A stretch of DNA of 64,000 bases from Deltaproteobacteria bacterium (GCA_019306065.1 JAFDMF010000008.1:90430-154429); one strand, 5' to 3'; shown: positions 1 to 8,690, numbered from the stretch's first letter. Numbers and translations: made by a program. The notes: generated by a model not told the origin, from the sequence alone.

Positions 1-187
1 TACGTCCGTTACGCGCTTTTCTTCTTACTTTTGTAAATGTTCCAAAACCTACAAGCGTAACCTTTCCATCTTTTTTCTTTAACGCATGAGTTATGCCGTC
101 AATAAAAGAATTTAAAGCAGCAGTTGCTGCCGTCTTGGAAATTTCCGCATCATTAGCTACTTTTTCTATAAGTTCAGCTTTTGTCAT
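1..187 (-). CDS. hup: HU-family DNA-binding protein, N-terminal part (cut by window edge)
   Basis: My translation of the minus strand starts MTKAELIEKVANDAEIS and runs through the HU dimerisation helices to the VGFGTF motif at the base of the DNA-binding arms. It leaves the window near RRKARNGR. HU is a small dimeric nucleoid protein that bends DNA without strong sequence preference. The ATG at 185-187 has a good AAGGAG ribosome site just upstream. The ORF is too short for the supplied track. The family is normally about 90 residues; about 62 are present. IHF subunits are the main alternative, but this N-terminus reads as HU. Confidence 0.9.
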   Translation of the reverse strand, partial: MTKAELIEKVANDAEISKTAATAALNSFIDGITHALKKKDGKVTLVGFGTFTKVRRKARNGR

Positions 188-266
188 AAAAATACTCCTT
201 TATTTGTAAAATAAAATTAAGCTATCAATAAGCCAAGAAAGTAACCCCCGTTTTTTATGAATTAAC

Positions 267-1286
267 CTATAATAGCGCTTCTATCTTGTCAATATTAAAG
301 TTGTTGGAATTTTCTTTATTATATTTTTTCAAAATTTTTCTATATGCTTCAACAATCTCTATTCCCTCTTTTTCGGATACTATATGTTTTACTCTCTCTT
401 TAAAATCGGCTCCGTAAGGCATCCCTTTTACAAATTTACAAAGCCTACTTCTCATCATACGCGAAGCTTTTGTTTCTCCCAAATATTTAACAGATTCGGT
501 AAAATACTTTATCATAATATCAAAATGTTTATCTATATTAACAGGCTCCACTTCCTCTTTTTTAAGCGCGCTGTTTATAGCCGTAAAAATAAGCGGATTG
601 CCTATCGCCGCTCTTCCTATCATAATAAAATCCGCCTTGGTTATTTTGATCATATCCAGAGCATCTTTATAGGTTATAATATCTCCGTTTCCTATTATAG
701 GAATTGATACCGATTTTCTTACCGCAGTTATTATATTCCAATCCGCAAATCCTTTAAAACCCTGGCTAACGGTTCTGGGATGGATCGCTATAGCGCTTAT
801 TCCGCAGTCTTGCGCGATTTTTGCTATCTCTTTAGCCTGATAGCCGTCTCGCGTCCATCCAGATCTGATTTTTATAGTTACAGGTATGGATACCGCATTT
901 TTTACAGCAGCCATAACTGCCCGCGCTTTATCCGTCTGCTTCATTAAAGCGGCTCCGGAGCCTGATTTTAATATCTTTTTTACGGAACAGCCAAAATTAA
1001 TATCTATTATATCCGCGCCGCTTGCCTCGACTATTGAAGCCGCCCTTGCCATAATAAAAGGATCCGCGCCGAATATTTGAACCGATAAAGGTTTTTCTGC
1101 CTTGCAGCTTGTAAGCATTTCAAAGGTTTTTTTAGATTTATAAACCAAAGCGTACGAGCTTATCATTTCGGAATATACTAATCCGCAGCCCGCCTCTTTT
1201 ACAATGATTCTGAAAGGAAGGTTTGTAATTCCAGCAAGCGGCGCCATAATTAAAGGGGAATCTATTTTTACTGTGCCTACTTTCAT
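267..1286 (-). CDS. dusB: tRNA-dihydrouridine synthase (DusB-like)
   Basis: A 339-residue flavoenzyme that reduces specific uridines in the tRNA D-loop to dihydrouridine using FMN and NADPH. The TIM barrel starts with the typical PLIMAPLAGITNLPFR. The catalytic cysteine lies in INFGC at about residue 100, the SVQIFG strand precedes it, IHPRT is in the middle, and IIGNGDI forms the phosphate-binding strand. The usual MGCP around the catalytic cysteine is FGCS here, so the following proline is lost but the cysteine is kept. It points the same way as the HU gene with a short gap. Length and motifs fit the DusB branch; which uridine is modified cannot be read from sequence. Confidence 0.9.
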   Translation of the reverse strand: MKVGTVKIDSPLIMAPLAGITNLPFRIIVKEAGCGLVYSEMISSYALVYKSKKTFEMLTSCKAEKPLSVQIFGADPFIMARAASIVEASGADIIDINFGCSVKKILKSGSGAALMKQTDKARAVMAAVKNAVSIPVTIKIRSGWTRDGYQAKEIAKIAQDCGISAIAIHPRTVSQGFKGFADWNIITAVRKSVSIPIIGNGDIITYKDALDMIKITKADFIMIGRAAIGNPLIFTAINSALKKEEVEPVNIDKHFDIMIKYFTESVKYLGETKASRMMRSRLCKFVKGMPYGADFKERVKHIVSEKEGIEIVEAYRKILKKYNKENSNNFNIDKIEALL

Positions 1287-1334
1287 TGTTCGATTTATAT
1301 ATTTATATCTTTCAATTTGCAGAGATACAAAAAA

Positions 1335-1455
1335 TTTCTACTCGCTGCGCTCGTCAAAATAACATGGCAAAAAAAATTACTTCCGGTCTTATCGAGGCTA
1401 CTGCTTCATCCTGTCATTTCGAGCAAAGCGAGAAACCCCTTTATTATTTCCTCAT
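1335..1455. repeat. Dispersed imperfect palindrome, family R1
   Basis: The segment carries a left arm like CTCGCTGCGCTCGTC and a right arm like TGTCATTTCGAGCAAAGCG, followed by AGAAACCCCTTTATTATTTCC. The same arms and tail recur at about 5.1, 8.0, 14.1, 20.6, 44.0, 44.5 and 57.4 kb, always between genes. The two arms are inverted relative to each other, so the RNA could fold. ORF 1286..1588 on the plus strand is only this repeat translated. Confidence 0.75.
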
Positions 1456-1507
1456 CAATAAGCAAAAAGCGGAGCAAACGAACTTGAACATTTCTTTTTT
1501 TAATAAG

Positions 1508-2380
1508 CTACGCAGAATTTGCATAACAATAAAGACAGTTATTAAAACAAGGATGCATATTATACAAGCCTATATCATAAGAGATTGAACATCCGCAACC
1601 GGCTTTTACTCTCTGCCCGGCATCTTTTTTAAAGGATAAATCTTTGCCGTATAAATTGGATAAAAGATCCGCATCAACGCAGGCATTCTTTTTAACACGG
1701 CTGACTTCGGGAAAAATATTTAATACATCTTTTTCGCAGCAAGTAAATAACGAAATATTTTTTAAAAAAAGATAGTTTTCCATTCTTATAAGAATCTCTT
1801 TTTTCTTTTGAAGGGGTATTTCAACAAAGGAAAAATTTTGCAAAGCTTCGGTTCTTCTCTTTACTTTTAAATAAATATCCAAAAAGCTTGTTACGCATCT
1901 TTTAACTTTTAATTTAGAGACATTTTCCGCAATATACTCAAAATTATTAAGATTATTTTTTATTTTGTTATTTTCAATTTTATAAAAACAGATAGGATCA
2001 AACCTCCAAACAACCGTTTCGGAACCAAACCTTAAACATATCTCTTTTAACTGATTTATTCGTTCCTCTAAAGGCGGTATATTCGGCTCTAATATTTTTG
2101 ATTCGGAATTTAGCGTAAAATTAAAAAAAAGATTATATCCCTGCTTTTTTAATTTTTCTCCGAATTTTTCTTTTAAAAAAACCGAAAAATTTTTTGACCA
2201 AAATATTATGGTATGAACTTTTAGCGGAGATGCCGGAATTTTTCTTACCGCCATATTGTAAGGATTGGCTGTTTCAAAGTATCCGATTTTAATTCTTTTA
2301 ATAAACCAGTCCATATAAAAAGCGGGTATGTCTGTTCTTCTTGAAGCAGATATTACTATTTTACAATTATCAGAAATCAA
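1508..2380 (-). CDS. DUF1848 family protein with C-terminal CX3CX2C cluster motif
   Basis: A 290-residue protein opening with ISASRRTDIPAFYMDWF, the hallmark of the DUF1848 family, which is annotated in many anaerobes without a known reaction. The C-terminus has GCGCSISYDIG followed by CFNNCLYCYA, a CX3CX2C arrangement identical to the radical-SAM cluster motif but at the far end of the chain. This suggests an iron-sulfur cluster. Its start overlaps the end of the upstream SPOR-like gene by 11 bases, so the two are probably co-translated. Substrate unknown; a remote link to spore photoproduct lyase-like enzymes is an inference only. Confidence 0.8.
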   Translation of the reverse strand: MISDNCKIVISASRRTDIPAFYMDWFIKRIKIGYFETANPYNMAVRKIPASPLKVHTIIFWSKNFSVFLKEKFGEKLKKQGYNLFFNFTLNSESKILEPNIPPLEERINQLKEICLRFGSETVVWRFDPICFYKIENNKIKNNLNNFEYIAENVSKLKVKRCVTSFLDIYLKVKRRTEALQNFSFVEIPLQKKKEILIRMENYLFLKNISLFTCCEKDVLNIFPEVSRVKKNACVDADLLSNLYGKDLSFKKDAGQRVKAGCGCSISYDIGLYNMHPCFNNCLYCYANSA

Positions 2381-2858
2381 TATCTTTTTTTATCTTTTCG
2401 GTTTTGCTCTCAACCGCATCCGCCCAAATTTCTATGTCAGAAATAATTTCGTCTGAGGTTTTGTCTTGCGATTGAAATACTCCGACGCTTTTTTTAAAAA
2501 AATCAGAACTATACGATTTGATTATATAAGACCGATTCGGAAAATCAAATTTGTATTTTTCTGCCGCATTCTCTGCCTTTTTTTTATCGGCATAATATCC
2601 GAAATGCACTACATACCAATTAATCTTTCCGTTTTCGGAAGCTTTTAATTTTATAAAATCTGCAGGATAACCTCTTCCTTTTAAAAATGACACTCTATTT
2701 AACACATTCTTTTTATTTAAATAGGACGTCACTTCTACTATATATATATCATTAGCTTCGGAAGCAAAAGCTTGAAATCGAATTTTTTCCGTTTCTATTC
2801 CATATATGTCTATATAAAACAGGGCAAAAAATATAAATAGGTTAAATAACTTCCGCAT
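2370..2858 (-). CDS. Small exported SPOR-like domain protein
   Basis: The ORF is open from 2894, but the first 12 residues (MLYKRLEIKVCY) fall inside a dispersed repeat. I therefore place the start at the internal Met beginning MRKLFNLFIFFALFY, which gives a normal signal peptide. The mature part contains YIVEVTSYLNKKNVLNRVSFLKGRGYPADF and WYVVHFGYYADKKKAENAAEKY, the two-half pattern of SPOR domains that bind denuded peptidoglycan. It lacks a long linker or membrane anchor, so it is probably periplasmic. It overlaps the DUF1848 gene downstream. The SPOR call rests on pattern only, at moderate confidence. Confidence 0.6.
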   Translation of the reverse strand: MRKLFNLFIFFALFYIDIYGIETEKIRFQAFASEANDIYIVEVTSYLNKKNVLNRVSFLKGRGYPADFIKLKASENGKINWYVVHFGYYADKKKAENAAEKYKFDFPNRSYIIKSYSSDFFKKSVGVFQSQDKTSDEIISDIEIWADAVESKTEKIKKDIDF

Positions 2859-2878
2859 ATAACAAACCTTTATTTCAA

Positions 2879-3005
2879 GCCTCTTGTATAACAAAAAATT
2901 TGTTTATTTTTACATTATGCTCAAATTTTAAATACTCGCTATGCCTGCGTTTAAAATTTTTACACTCCGTAAAAACGAACACAATCTTTTGCTATACAAA
3001 GGAAC
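2879..3005. repeat. MITE-like imperfect inverted repeat, family R2
   Basis: The ends are inverted: CTTGTATAACAAAA on the left and TTTTGCTATACAAAG on the right. The centre carries CAAATTTTAAA and TTTAAAATTTTTACA, the core shared with copies at 23.6, 36.6 and 47.2 kb. It fills much of the gap between the SPOR-like gene and nadA. The rest of this 373-base gap holds no recognisable gene. Confidence 0.6.
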
Positions 3006-3165
3006 TATTTTAAGTTTTATGAGAAAATCTCTATAGATGGAATATGAGAAGTGAAAAATCGAACAACATAGAAAAAATGAATAATAGAGTAAGTAACTTG
3101 AGTAACTATTGAATTAGAGATTATAAGTTGAAATAATTAAATATATCGCTATAATTTGTCAAGCA

Positions 3166-3222
3166 ATAAATTTGCTGCATAGCTTCCATTTTGCCCGTTT
3201 TCTCGTTATGCAGCAAATTTAT
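3166..3222. terminator. Long perfect stem-loop downstream of nadA
   Basis: ATAAATTTGCTGCATA at 3166-3181 is the exact reverse complement of TATGCAGCAAATTTAT at 3207-3222, giving a 16-bp stem with a 25-base loop. It lies about 45 bases past the nadA stop and could end its transcript. There is no strong U-tract, and GCATA..TTCG words also occur in the R2 repeats, so it may be a repeat first and a terminator second. Confidence 0.55.
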
Positions 3223-3266
3223 AAACAGAAGAGCTCCAAAGTTTTTTGCGTAGCGGCGGCTTTTGC

Positions 3267-4316
3267 TTATGCCAGCGTAAGCATTCTATCCAAAGCCTTT
3301 TTTGCGTCCTTTTTTACCTCATCGGGAATCGTAACCAAATTATATTCTCCCGGTTTTTTAAGGGTTTTAATAAGATTTTTTAAATTTATTTTAAACATAT
3401 CTTTACAGCTGGATACATAAAGCGGTATAATTTTTTTATCCGGATACTGCCAAGCAAGCCTTTTAATTAGATTTATCTCCGTGCCTATAAATATAGCGGC
3501 ATTTTTTGCGGCATTTTTTACATAGTCTATAATATAAGCGGTAGAACCTGCGGCATCCGAAATTTTTACTACTTCCCGCGGGCATTCCGGATGAACGACT
3601 ATTTTTGCGTCAGAAAACTCTTGTCTTACCTTTAATATTTGAGAAGTAGTAAAATCAAGATGTATGGGACAATACCCTTTCCAAACTATCACTTTTGCTT
3701 TTTTTATATCTTCCGCCTTATTTCCGCCAAGCTTTCTACTGCAATCCCATAATATTACAAGCTCCGACGCAATACAGAGTTTATCGGCGGTATTTTTTCC
3801 CAAATGCTCGTCCGGGAAAAAAAAAATTTTTTCGCGTCTTTTAAAAGCATACTCAAAAGCTTTATCCGCGTTTGAAGATGTGCATACAAGCCCTTTGTTT
3901 CTACCGCAAAAAGCTTTGATTAAAGCGCTTGAATTCATATAAACTATCGGCGTAGCCGTACCTGTCCCCGCTATTGATTCAAGTTGAAAAAAAGCTTTTT
4001 TAACCGATCGAATATCCGCCATATCCGCCATCGGACATCCTGCGGATATATCAGGTATCTGAACGCTCTGATTGGAAGCCGATAATATCGCTGCGCTTTC
4101 CGCCATAAAATGAACTCCGCAAAAAATAATAAATTCGGCTTTTTTATCAAACGCTGCTTTTTGAGAAAGATCAAAGGAATCGCCAGCAAAATTTCCAAGC
4201 GAAACTATTTGGTCTGTCTGATAATGATGTGTTAGTATAAGAAGTCTTTTACCAAGTCTTTCTTTTATCTCATAAATATCCGCAAGCATTTTATTGTCCG
4301 AATTATTAACGCTCAT
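3267..4316 (-). CDS. nadA: Quinolinate synthase
   Basis: A 349-residue [4Fe-4S] enzyme that condenses iminoaspartate with dihydroxyacetone phosphate to quinolinate, the first committed precursor of NAD. Recognised from LLILTHHYQTDQIVSLGNF, FCGVHFMAESA, VYMNSSA, VCTSSNADKAFEYA, FFPDEHLG and HPECPREVV. Cysteines in the FCGVHF, VCTSSN and SSCKDM contexts fit the three cluster ligands. nadC, the next step, is at 40.4 kb, not adjacent. No nadB is in the window. Length and motifs are normal. Confidence 0.96.
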   Translation of the reverse strand: MSVNNSDNKMLADIYEIKERLGKRLLILTHHYQTDQIVSLGNFAGDSFDLSQKAAFDKKAEFIIFCGVHFMAESAAILSASNQSVQIPDISAGCPMADMADIRSVKKAFFQLESIAGTGTATPIVYMNSSALIKAFCGRNKGLVCTSSNADKAFEYAFKRREKIFFFPDEHLGKNTADKLCIASELVILWDCSRKLGGNKAEDIKKAKVIVWKGYCPIHLDFTTSQILKVRQEFSDAKIVVHPECPREVVKISDAAGSTAYIIDYVKNAAKNAAIFIGTEINLIKRLAWQYPDKKIIPLYVSSCKDMFKINLKNLIKTLKKPGEYNLVTIPDEVKKDAKKALDRMLTLA

Positions 4317-4379
4317 TTGATTCCTTTTTTAATTTGATTTTTATTTTTGAACTTTTTTACAAAAAATATTAAATAATTA

Positions 4380-4982
4380 CTATGTTTTTCTTTCTATTAA
4401 AAATATTCCGTAACTAGCCCTTATATTATCAAATAATTTTACTATTTCTCCGGTTTTATCATCATTTTGGGTATTTATGGCGGTCTCTTTTAAAATGTGC
4501 AGATTCAACTTTCGAGCAAATTTTCTAAAATCTTTTATGGTTATTACTCTTATATTCGGAGTATTATACCATTCGTAAGGAAGCTGATTAGAAATAGGCG
4601 CCCATCCTAAAAACATTAACTGCATTCGGATTGTCCAATGGCTGAAATTAGGAAAACTTACTATTACTTTTTTCCCTATATTTAATATTGAATTGATTAA
4701 TTTCAAGGGGTTATATATTTGCTGAAGCGTCTGGCTTAAAATAACATAATCAAATGAATTCGGTGGATAATCCAAAACCTCTTCATTGATGTCTCCTTGC
4801 AGAATGCTTAATCCTTTTTCTATACATACGGCAACTTTCGATTCGTCTATTTCAATGCCGGTAATAGCAGCATTTTTTTTATTTTTAAGAAAATAAAGAA
4901 GGTCTCCCTCGCCACAGCCGAGTCCTAATACTTTTGAATTTTCTTCTATCCAAGAGGCTATAATTTCCAGATCGTAACGCAT
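4380..4982 (-). CDS. metW: MetW-type methyltransferase-fold protein of methionine synthesis
   Basis: A 200-residue class I SAM-methyltransferase fold protein. It begins MRYDLEIIASWIEENSKVLGLGCGEGDLL, with a GLGCGEG SAM loop, then GIEIDES, and DYVILSQTLQQI and NFSHWTIRMQLMFLGWAP, which are typical of MetW. MetW partners MetX in many proteobacteria and supports homoserine acylation; its own catalytic activity is not established. metX lies just upstream in the transcription direction (metY-metX-metW, all minus strand), separated by a 242-base gap that contains an R1 repeat. Confidence 0.92.
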   Translation of the reverse strand: MRYDLEIIASWIEENSKVLGLGCGEGDLLYFLKNKKNAAITGIEIDESKVAVCIEKGLSILQGDINEEVLDYPPNSFDYVILSQTLQQIYNPLKLINSILNIGKKVIVSFPNFSHWTIRMQLMFLGWAPISNQLPYEWYNTPNIRVITIKDFRKFARKLNLHILKETAINTQNDDKTGEIVKLFDNIRASYGIFLIERKT

Positions 4983-5077
4983 CTTTTTCTTATGTTTATA
5001 TTTATTTTATAAGCTTTTTAAGCGGCTCATTTTCTTAATTTAGGAGCTGCAACATATTTTTATATTTATATTATGAG

Positions 5078-5176
5078 ATTTCTCCTCGCTGTGCTCGTTG
5101 ACATTACACGGCAAAAAAAATTCCTTCCTATCCCTGTCGAATGACGGGAGAAACCCCTTTATTATTTCCTTTTAAC
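5078..5176. repeat. Dispersed imperfect palindrome, family R1
   Basis: GAGATTTCTCCTCGCTGTGC with GTTGACATTACACGGC forms the left half. CGAATGACGGGAGAAACCCC plus TTTATTATTTCC forms the right half. It occupies the metX-metW gap and is one of the most complete copies of the family. Confidence 0.75.
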
Positions 5177-5224
5177 CCTGTTTTTGTAAAGACAAGGCAT
5201 ATTATCTCCTTTGAATTCCCCTTT

Positions 5225-6427
5225 TTAAAGGGAGGACACAGGTGGATTTTTGTGTCTAATGCTATTTATAAATATTTCCTTATAAGTATTTTTAAGAAAA
5301 TTTTTAATCATTTCGATAAATCTTTCAGACGGAAGTAAAAAAGCGTCATGCCCCCAATCCGCCTTTATTTCGCAAAAACTTACGTCAAGCCCGCTTTTTT
5401 TCATTGCTTTTACCATAAGTTTAGACTGATAAGTAGGATATAACCAATCGGAGGTAAAAGATATAACCAAAAATTTTGCGTCAGCTTTTGAAAAAGCCAT
5501 AACCAAAGAATCATTTCCATATTCTCTTGCAAAATCAAAATAATCGGTTGCTTTTGTTATGTATAAAAAAGAGTTCGCGTCAAAACGTTCCACGAATTTT
5601 TTACCCTGATAATGAAGGTAGTTTTCAACCTGAAAATCGGTACTGAAATTAAAAGAAAAATTATTTTTATCCTGTAATCTTCTACCGAATTTTTTGCGCA
5701 TTGATTTATCCGAAAGATATGTGATATGCCCGATCATTCTTGCTACGGCAAGTCCTGCATTAGGTTTTTTTTTATCATAATAATGCCCGTTATTCCAATT
5801 AAGATCAGCCATTATCGCTTGCCTTGCAACCTCGTTAAAAGCTATGGCAAGAGCCGAATGTCTCGCCGTAGTGGCTAAAAGTATCGCCGAAATAACCGTT
5901 TTCGGATATTTAACGCTCCATGCCAATGCTTGCATTCCGCCTATAGAACCGCCTATAACCGCCAGCAGTTTTTCAATACCAAGATGATCTATAAGTTTCT
6001 TTTGAGCGGTTACCATATCCCCTAATGTAACCAATGGAAAGTGAGTAGCATAAGGACAGGAAGTTTCGGGATTGATTGAACCGGGTCCGGTTGATCCCAT
6101 ACAACCGCTTATTATATTGGAACATATAACAAAATATTTATCAGTATCAATACCTTTGCGTGGACCTACCATAAATTCCCACCATCCCGGTTTTATATCT
6201 TTTTCGCCATAGTAGCCTGCGACATGAGAATCTCCGGTAAGAGCGTGAAGTATTAATATAGCGTTACTCTTATCGGAGTTCAAAGTTCCGTAAGTTTCAT
6301 AAGCTATAGTAATAGGCCCGAATAGCATTCTGCTTTCAAGCATAATCTTATCCGAAAAAATAACATATTCTTTTTTTACTATTCCTACCGAATTTCTACT
6401 TTTATTAAACTCAGAATAATCACTCAT
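5225..6427 (-). CDS. metX: Homoserine O-acyltransferase
   Basis: A 400-residue alpha/beta-hydrolase-fold enzyme that acylates homoserine (acetyl-CoA or succinyl-CoA donor), activating it for sulfur insertion. Seen: LILHALTGDSH, the nucleophile elbow GGSIGGMQALAWS, the acid-loop ISFTSDWLYPTYQS and the catalytic histidine in ADWGHDAFLLPSERF. The ATG overlaps the TGA of metY (ATGA), so the two are translationally coupled. With metW downstream and hom at 31 kb, this gives the route aspartate semialdehyde to homocysteine. Acetyl versus succinyl specificity cannot be decided here. Confidence 0.95.
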   Translation of the reverse strand: MSDYSEFNKSRNSVGIVKKEYVIFSDKIMLESRMLFGPITIAYETYGTLNSDKSNAILILHALTGDSHVAGYYGEKDIKPGWWEFMVGPRKGIDTDKYFVICSNIISGCMGSTGPGSINPETSCPYATHFPLVTLGDMVTAQKKLIDHLGIEKLLAVIGGSIGGMQALAWSVKYPKTVISAILLATTARHSALAIAFNEVARQAIMADLNWNNGHYYDKKKPNAGLAVARMIGHITYLSDKSMRKKFGRRLQDKNNFSFNFSTDFQVENYLHYQGKKFVERFDANSFLYITKATDYFDFAREYGNDSLVMAFSKADAKFLVISFTSDWLYPTYQSKLMVKAMKKSGLDVSFCEIKADWGHDAFLLPSERFIEMIKNFLKNTYKEIFINSIRHKNPPVSSL

Positions 6428-7710
6428 ATTTTTTCCAAAGCCTGCTTTAAATCCTTCATAATATCGTCAATATGCTCTATACCTATGGAAAGCCGCACAA
6501 GATCATCGTTAACTCCTCCTTCTTCACGCTGTTTTGCGCTTAACTGAACATGCGTGGTGCTGGCAGGATGAATTGCCAGGCTCTTTGCATCTCCTACGTT
6601 TGCCGCATGTGAAAATAATTTAAGGTTGTCGATAAATTGAGCGCCGGCTTTTTCTCCTCCTTTTATTCCGAATACTACCATGCCTCCGAATCCTTTTTTC
6701 AAATAACGACTTGCTACAGGGTAAGACTGATCCTCTTTTAAACCCGGATATCTTACCCATTTTATATTAGGATGAGTTTTAAGATATTTTGCGGTTTCAA
6801 AAGCATTTTGACAATGGCGTTCCATTCTTATCGGAAGAGTTTCAAGCCCTTGTAAAAATATCCACGCATTATCTGGCGATATGGACGCCCCTAAATTTCT
6901 TAAAGGAACAAGTCTCATCCTAACGGCAAAAGCTGGACGATTTTGCTCTTTAAAATCATGCGCATATCTGATGCCATGATAGCAGACATCCGGTTCATTG
7001 TATAATTTAAATTTCGGATCTTTCCAATTAAATTTCCCCGCGTCTATAACCGCTCCGCCTATTGCGGTTCCGTGGCCTCCTATCCATTTTGACAAGGAAT
7101 GGACAACAATATCCGCTCCGTATTCAATACTTTTCAGCAAATACGGAGTGGTAAAGGTAGCATCTACTATTAAAGGAAGATTATACTTTTGAGCTATGCC
7201 GGAAACCGCTTCTATATCCATAAAATCAAGAGAAGGATTGCCGATAGCCTCTATATAAATGCCTCTTGTTTGGGAAGTAATCGCTTTTTCAAAATTATTC
7301 GGGTTACTCTGATCTACAAATTTTACAGTAATTCCGAACTGGGTAAGTATGCTGTCAAACATCGTATATGTTCCGCCGTAAAGATTTTTTGCCGCTATTA
7401 TCTCCTCGCCTGTAGAACATATATTAATAATTGTATAATAAACCGCCGCCGTTCCGGAAGAAAGCGCCAAAGAGGCAGCTCCACCTTCTAATGACGCGAG
7501 CCTTTCTTCAAGCATTTGCTGAGTAGGATTCATTATTCTGCTATAAATATTGCCGCTTTTTTTTAATGTAAAAAGATCCGCTGCATGTTTTGTATCTTTA
7601 AATAAAAAAGCGGAGGTTCTATGAATAGGTGGCGCCATAGAATTTATAAATAAATTCGGATCGTTGCCGGAATGCAGACATAATGTTTCAAATCTGTATT
7701 TTTCGCTCAT
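6424..7710 (-). CDS. metY: O-acetylhomoserine sulfhydrylase
   Basis: A 428-residue PLP enzyme of the Cys/Met metabolism family that makes homocysteine from O-acylhomoserine and sulfide. Motifs: RIMNPTQQMLEERLASLEGG, the PLP-ring region NLYGGTY, the Schiff-base lysine in VHSLSKWIGGHG, and the C-terminal HPASTTHVQLS. Length fits MetY rather than the shorter cystathionine synthases. It is first in the metY-metX-metW set, with an AAAAAGGAGC ribosome site ahead of ATG. I saw no SAM or SAH riboswitch in the upstream 300 bases. It terminates on TGA, showing that TGA is a normal stop codon here. Confidence 0.95.
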   Translation of the reverse strand: MSEKYRFETLCLHSGNDPNLFINSMAPPIHRTSAFLFKDTKHAADLFTLKKSGNIYSRIMNPTQQMLEERLASLEGGAASLALSSGTAAVYYTIINICSTGEEIIAAKNLYGGTYTMFDSILTQFGITVKFVDQSNPNNFEKAITSQTRGIYIEAIGNPSLDFMDIEAVSGIAQKYNLPLIVDATFTTPYLLKSIEYGADIVVHSLSKWIGGHGTAIGGAVIDAGKFNWKDPKFKLYNEPDVCYHGIRYAHDFKEQNRPAFAVRMRLVPLRNLGASISPDNAWIFLQGLETLPIRMERHCQNAFETAKYLKTHPNIKWVRYPGLKEDQSYPVASRYLKKGFGGMVVFGIKGGEKAGAQFIDNLKLFSHAANVGDAKSLAIHPASTTHVQLSAKQREEGGVNDDLVRLSIGIEHIDDIMKDLKQALEKI

Positions 7711-8205
7711 AATTTGAAAGCTCCTTTTTTATAAAAAGGATACATTATATAATTCTTTACTTTTATGCAATAAATAGTTCCGATATAAAGAGGCTATTTG
7801 TTACTTGATAATTAATATCGGATAAAAACTTGTAATTAGTAGCCTCGTATAGATATGATAAAAAAAAATTGTTTGGGTTTTAAGCATTTGATAAAAATTT
7901 TAATCCGCCTTGAACTCAAGCAAAATCTAACATTTTTTTGACGGAAACTATCATGTTTTATAAAGTTTCTCCTTGCTCCGCTCTTCGAAATGACACAGCA
8001 AAAAAAACTTCCTTCCTGTCATTTCGAAAGAAGCGAGAAATTCCTTTATTATTTTTATAATCATTCTTTTTTGCGTCTATAATATAGGCATAAAAGTTTC
8101 TGCAGAAATAACGCAAAAGAAGACTTTTTATATAGAAACTATTTAATTGAAAGCAAAAAGGAAAAATATTAAGAATGCAAAAAATCAACAACAACTATAA
8201 AAACG
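7711..8205. other. Gene-free stretch between metY and the HTH gene, with repeats
   Basis: This 495-base gap holds an R2-like fragment near 7880-7930 (ATAAAAATTTTAATCCGCC) and an R1 copy near 7965-8062. The 78-residue ORF at 7958..8194 runs through the R1 repeat and has no recognisable motif, so I do not call it a gene. Confidence 0.6.
7965..8062. repeat. Dispersed imperfect palindrome, family R1
   Basis: CTCCTTGCTCCGCTCTTCGA with AATGACACAGC on the left and CCTGTCATTTCGAAAGAAGC on the right, then AGAAATTCCTTTATTATT. Left and right arms are inverted copies around an A-rich and CTTCC-rich centre, the same layout as at 5.1 kb. Confidence 0.75.
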
Positions 8206-8613
8206 CTATTTCTCCTCTATTTCAACATATTGACTCTTTGTTCTGTCTTTAATTATATTATAAGTATTGAGTATATTTTGTTTTAGCATCTCTACCATAT
8301 CTTCTTCCCCTGATTCTAAAATTGCTTTTGCAATCTGAAGCAGTCTGAAGACTTCGATCTGCTTTTCTCTTTTTTCACCACTCATCAAATAACGTCCTAA
8401 CGCGAGCATATCTTCATAAGTAGTATCCAAAGCGCTTGCTATTTTGGCTAAAGTTTCATGCTTACCGCTTCGCTTACCCAGTTTTATTCTGTTTAACGTA
8501 GGCTGCGAAACATTCGCTTTAAGCGCCGTAGTATATTCGCCGCCCCATCCTTGCTTTTCCATGTAATATTGGAGCGCGGTTTTATACATTTCTTTTGGAT
8601 TTATAACTAACAT
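8206..8613 (-). CDS. Helix-turn-helix (XRE/lambda-repressor-like) regulator
   Basis: A 135-residue protein with one N-terminal HTH of the lambda-repressor type: ALKANVSQPTLNRIKLGKRSGKHETLAKIASALDTTYEDML at about residues 28-69. A helical C-terminal segment follows (IEVFRLLQIAKAIL and VEMLKQNIL) that could mediate dimerisation. No protease or ligand domain is visible. It is divergent from the 160-residue gene at 8744, with 130 bases between the starts. No clear ribosome site precedes ATG 8613; the Met nine codons in is an alternative start. Autoregulation and control of the divergent gene are plausible inferences. Confidence 0.7.
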   Translation of the reverse strand: MLVINPKEMYKTALQYYMEKQGWGGEYTTALKANVSQPTLNRIKLGKRSGKHETLAKIASALDTTYEDMLALGRYLMSGEKREKQIEVFRLLQIAKAILESGEEDMVEMLKQNILNTYNIIKDRTKSQYVEIEEK

Positions 8614-8660
8614 ATTTTTGTATATTATTCATATTAATCAATTAAAACAACAAAAAATAG

Positions 8661-8690
8661 TTGACATAATGCAATATTATATGCTTATTT
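8661..8690 (+). promoter_or_regulatory. Candidate promoter/operator in the divergent gap
   Basis: A perfect TTGACA at 8661-8666 is followed by an AT-rich stretch with weak -10 options near 8684-8691. Between them sits GCAATATTATATGC, an imperfect inverted repeat that could be an operator for the divergent HTH protein. Only the -35 hexamer is a strong match; the rest is inference. Confidence 0.35.

Noticed and set aside
1286-1588. Plus-strand 100-residue ORF
   Set aside because: It is a translation of an R1 repeat and the reverse of the DUF1848 C-terminus.
7711-8000. SAM or SAH riboswitch ahead of metY
   Set aside because: I found no conserved SAM-I, SAM-II or SAH core; only repeat fragments.
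7958-8194. Minus-strand 78-residue ORF
   Set aside because: Covers an R1 repeat, has no family-like pattern and no clear ribosome site.
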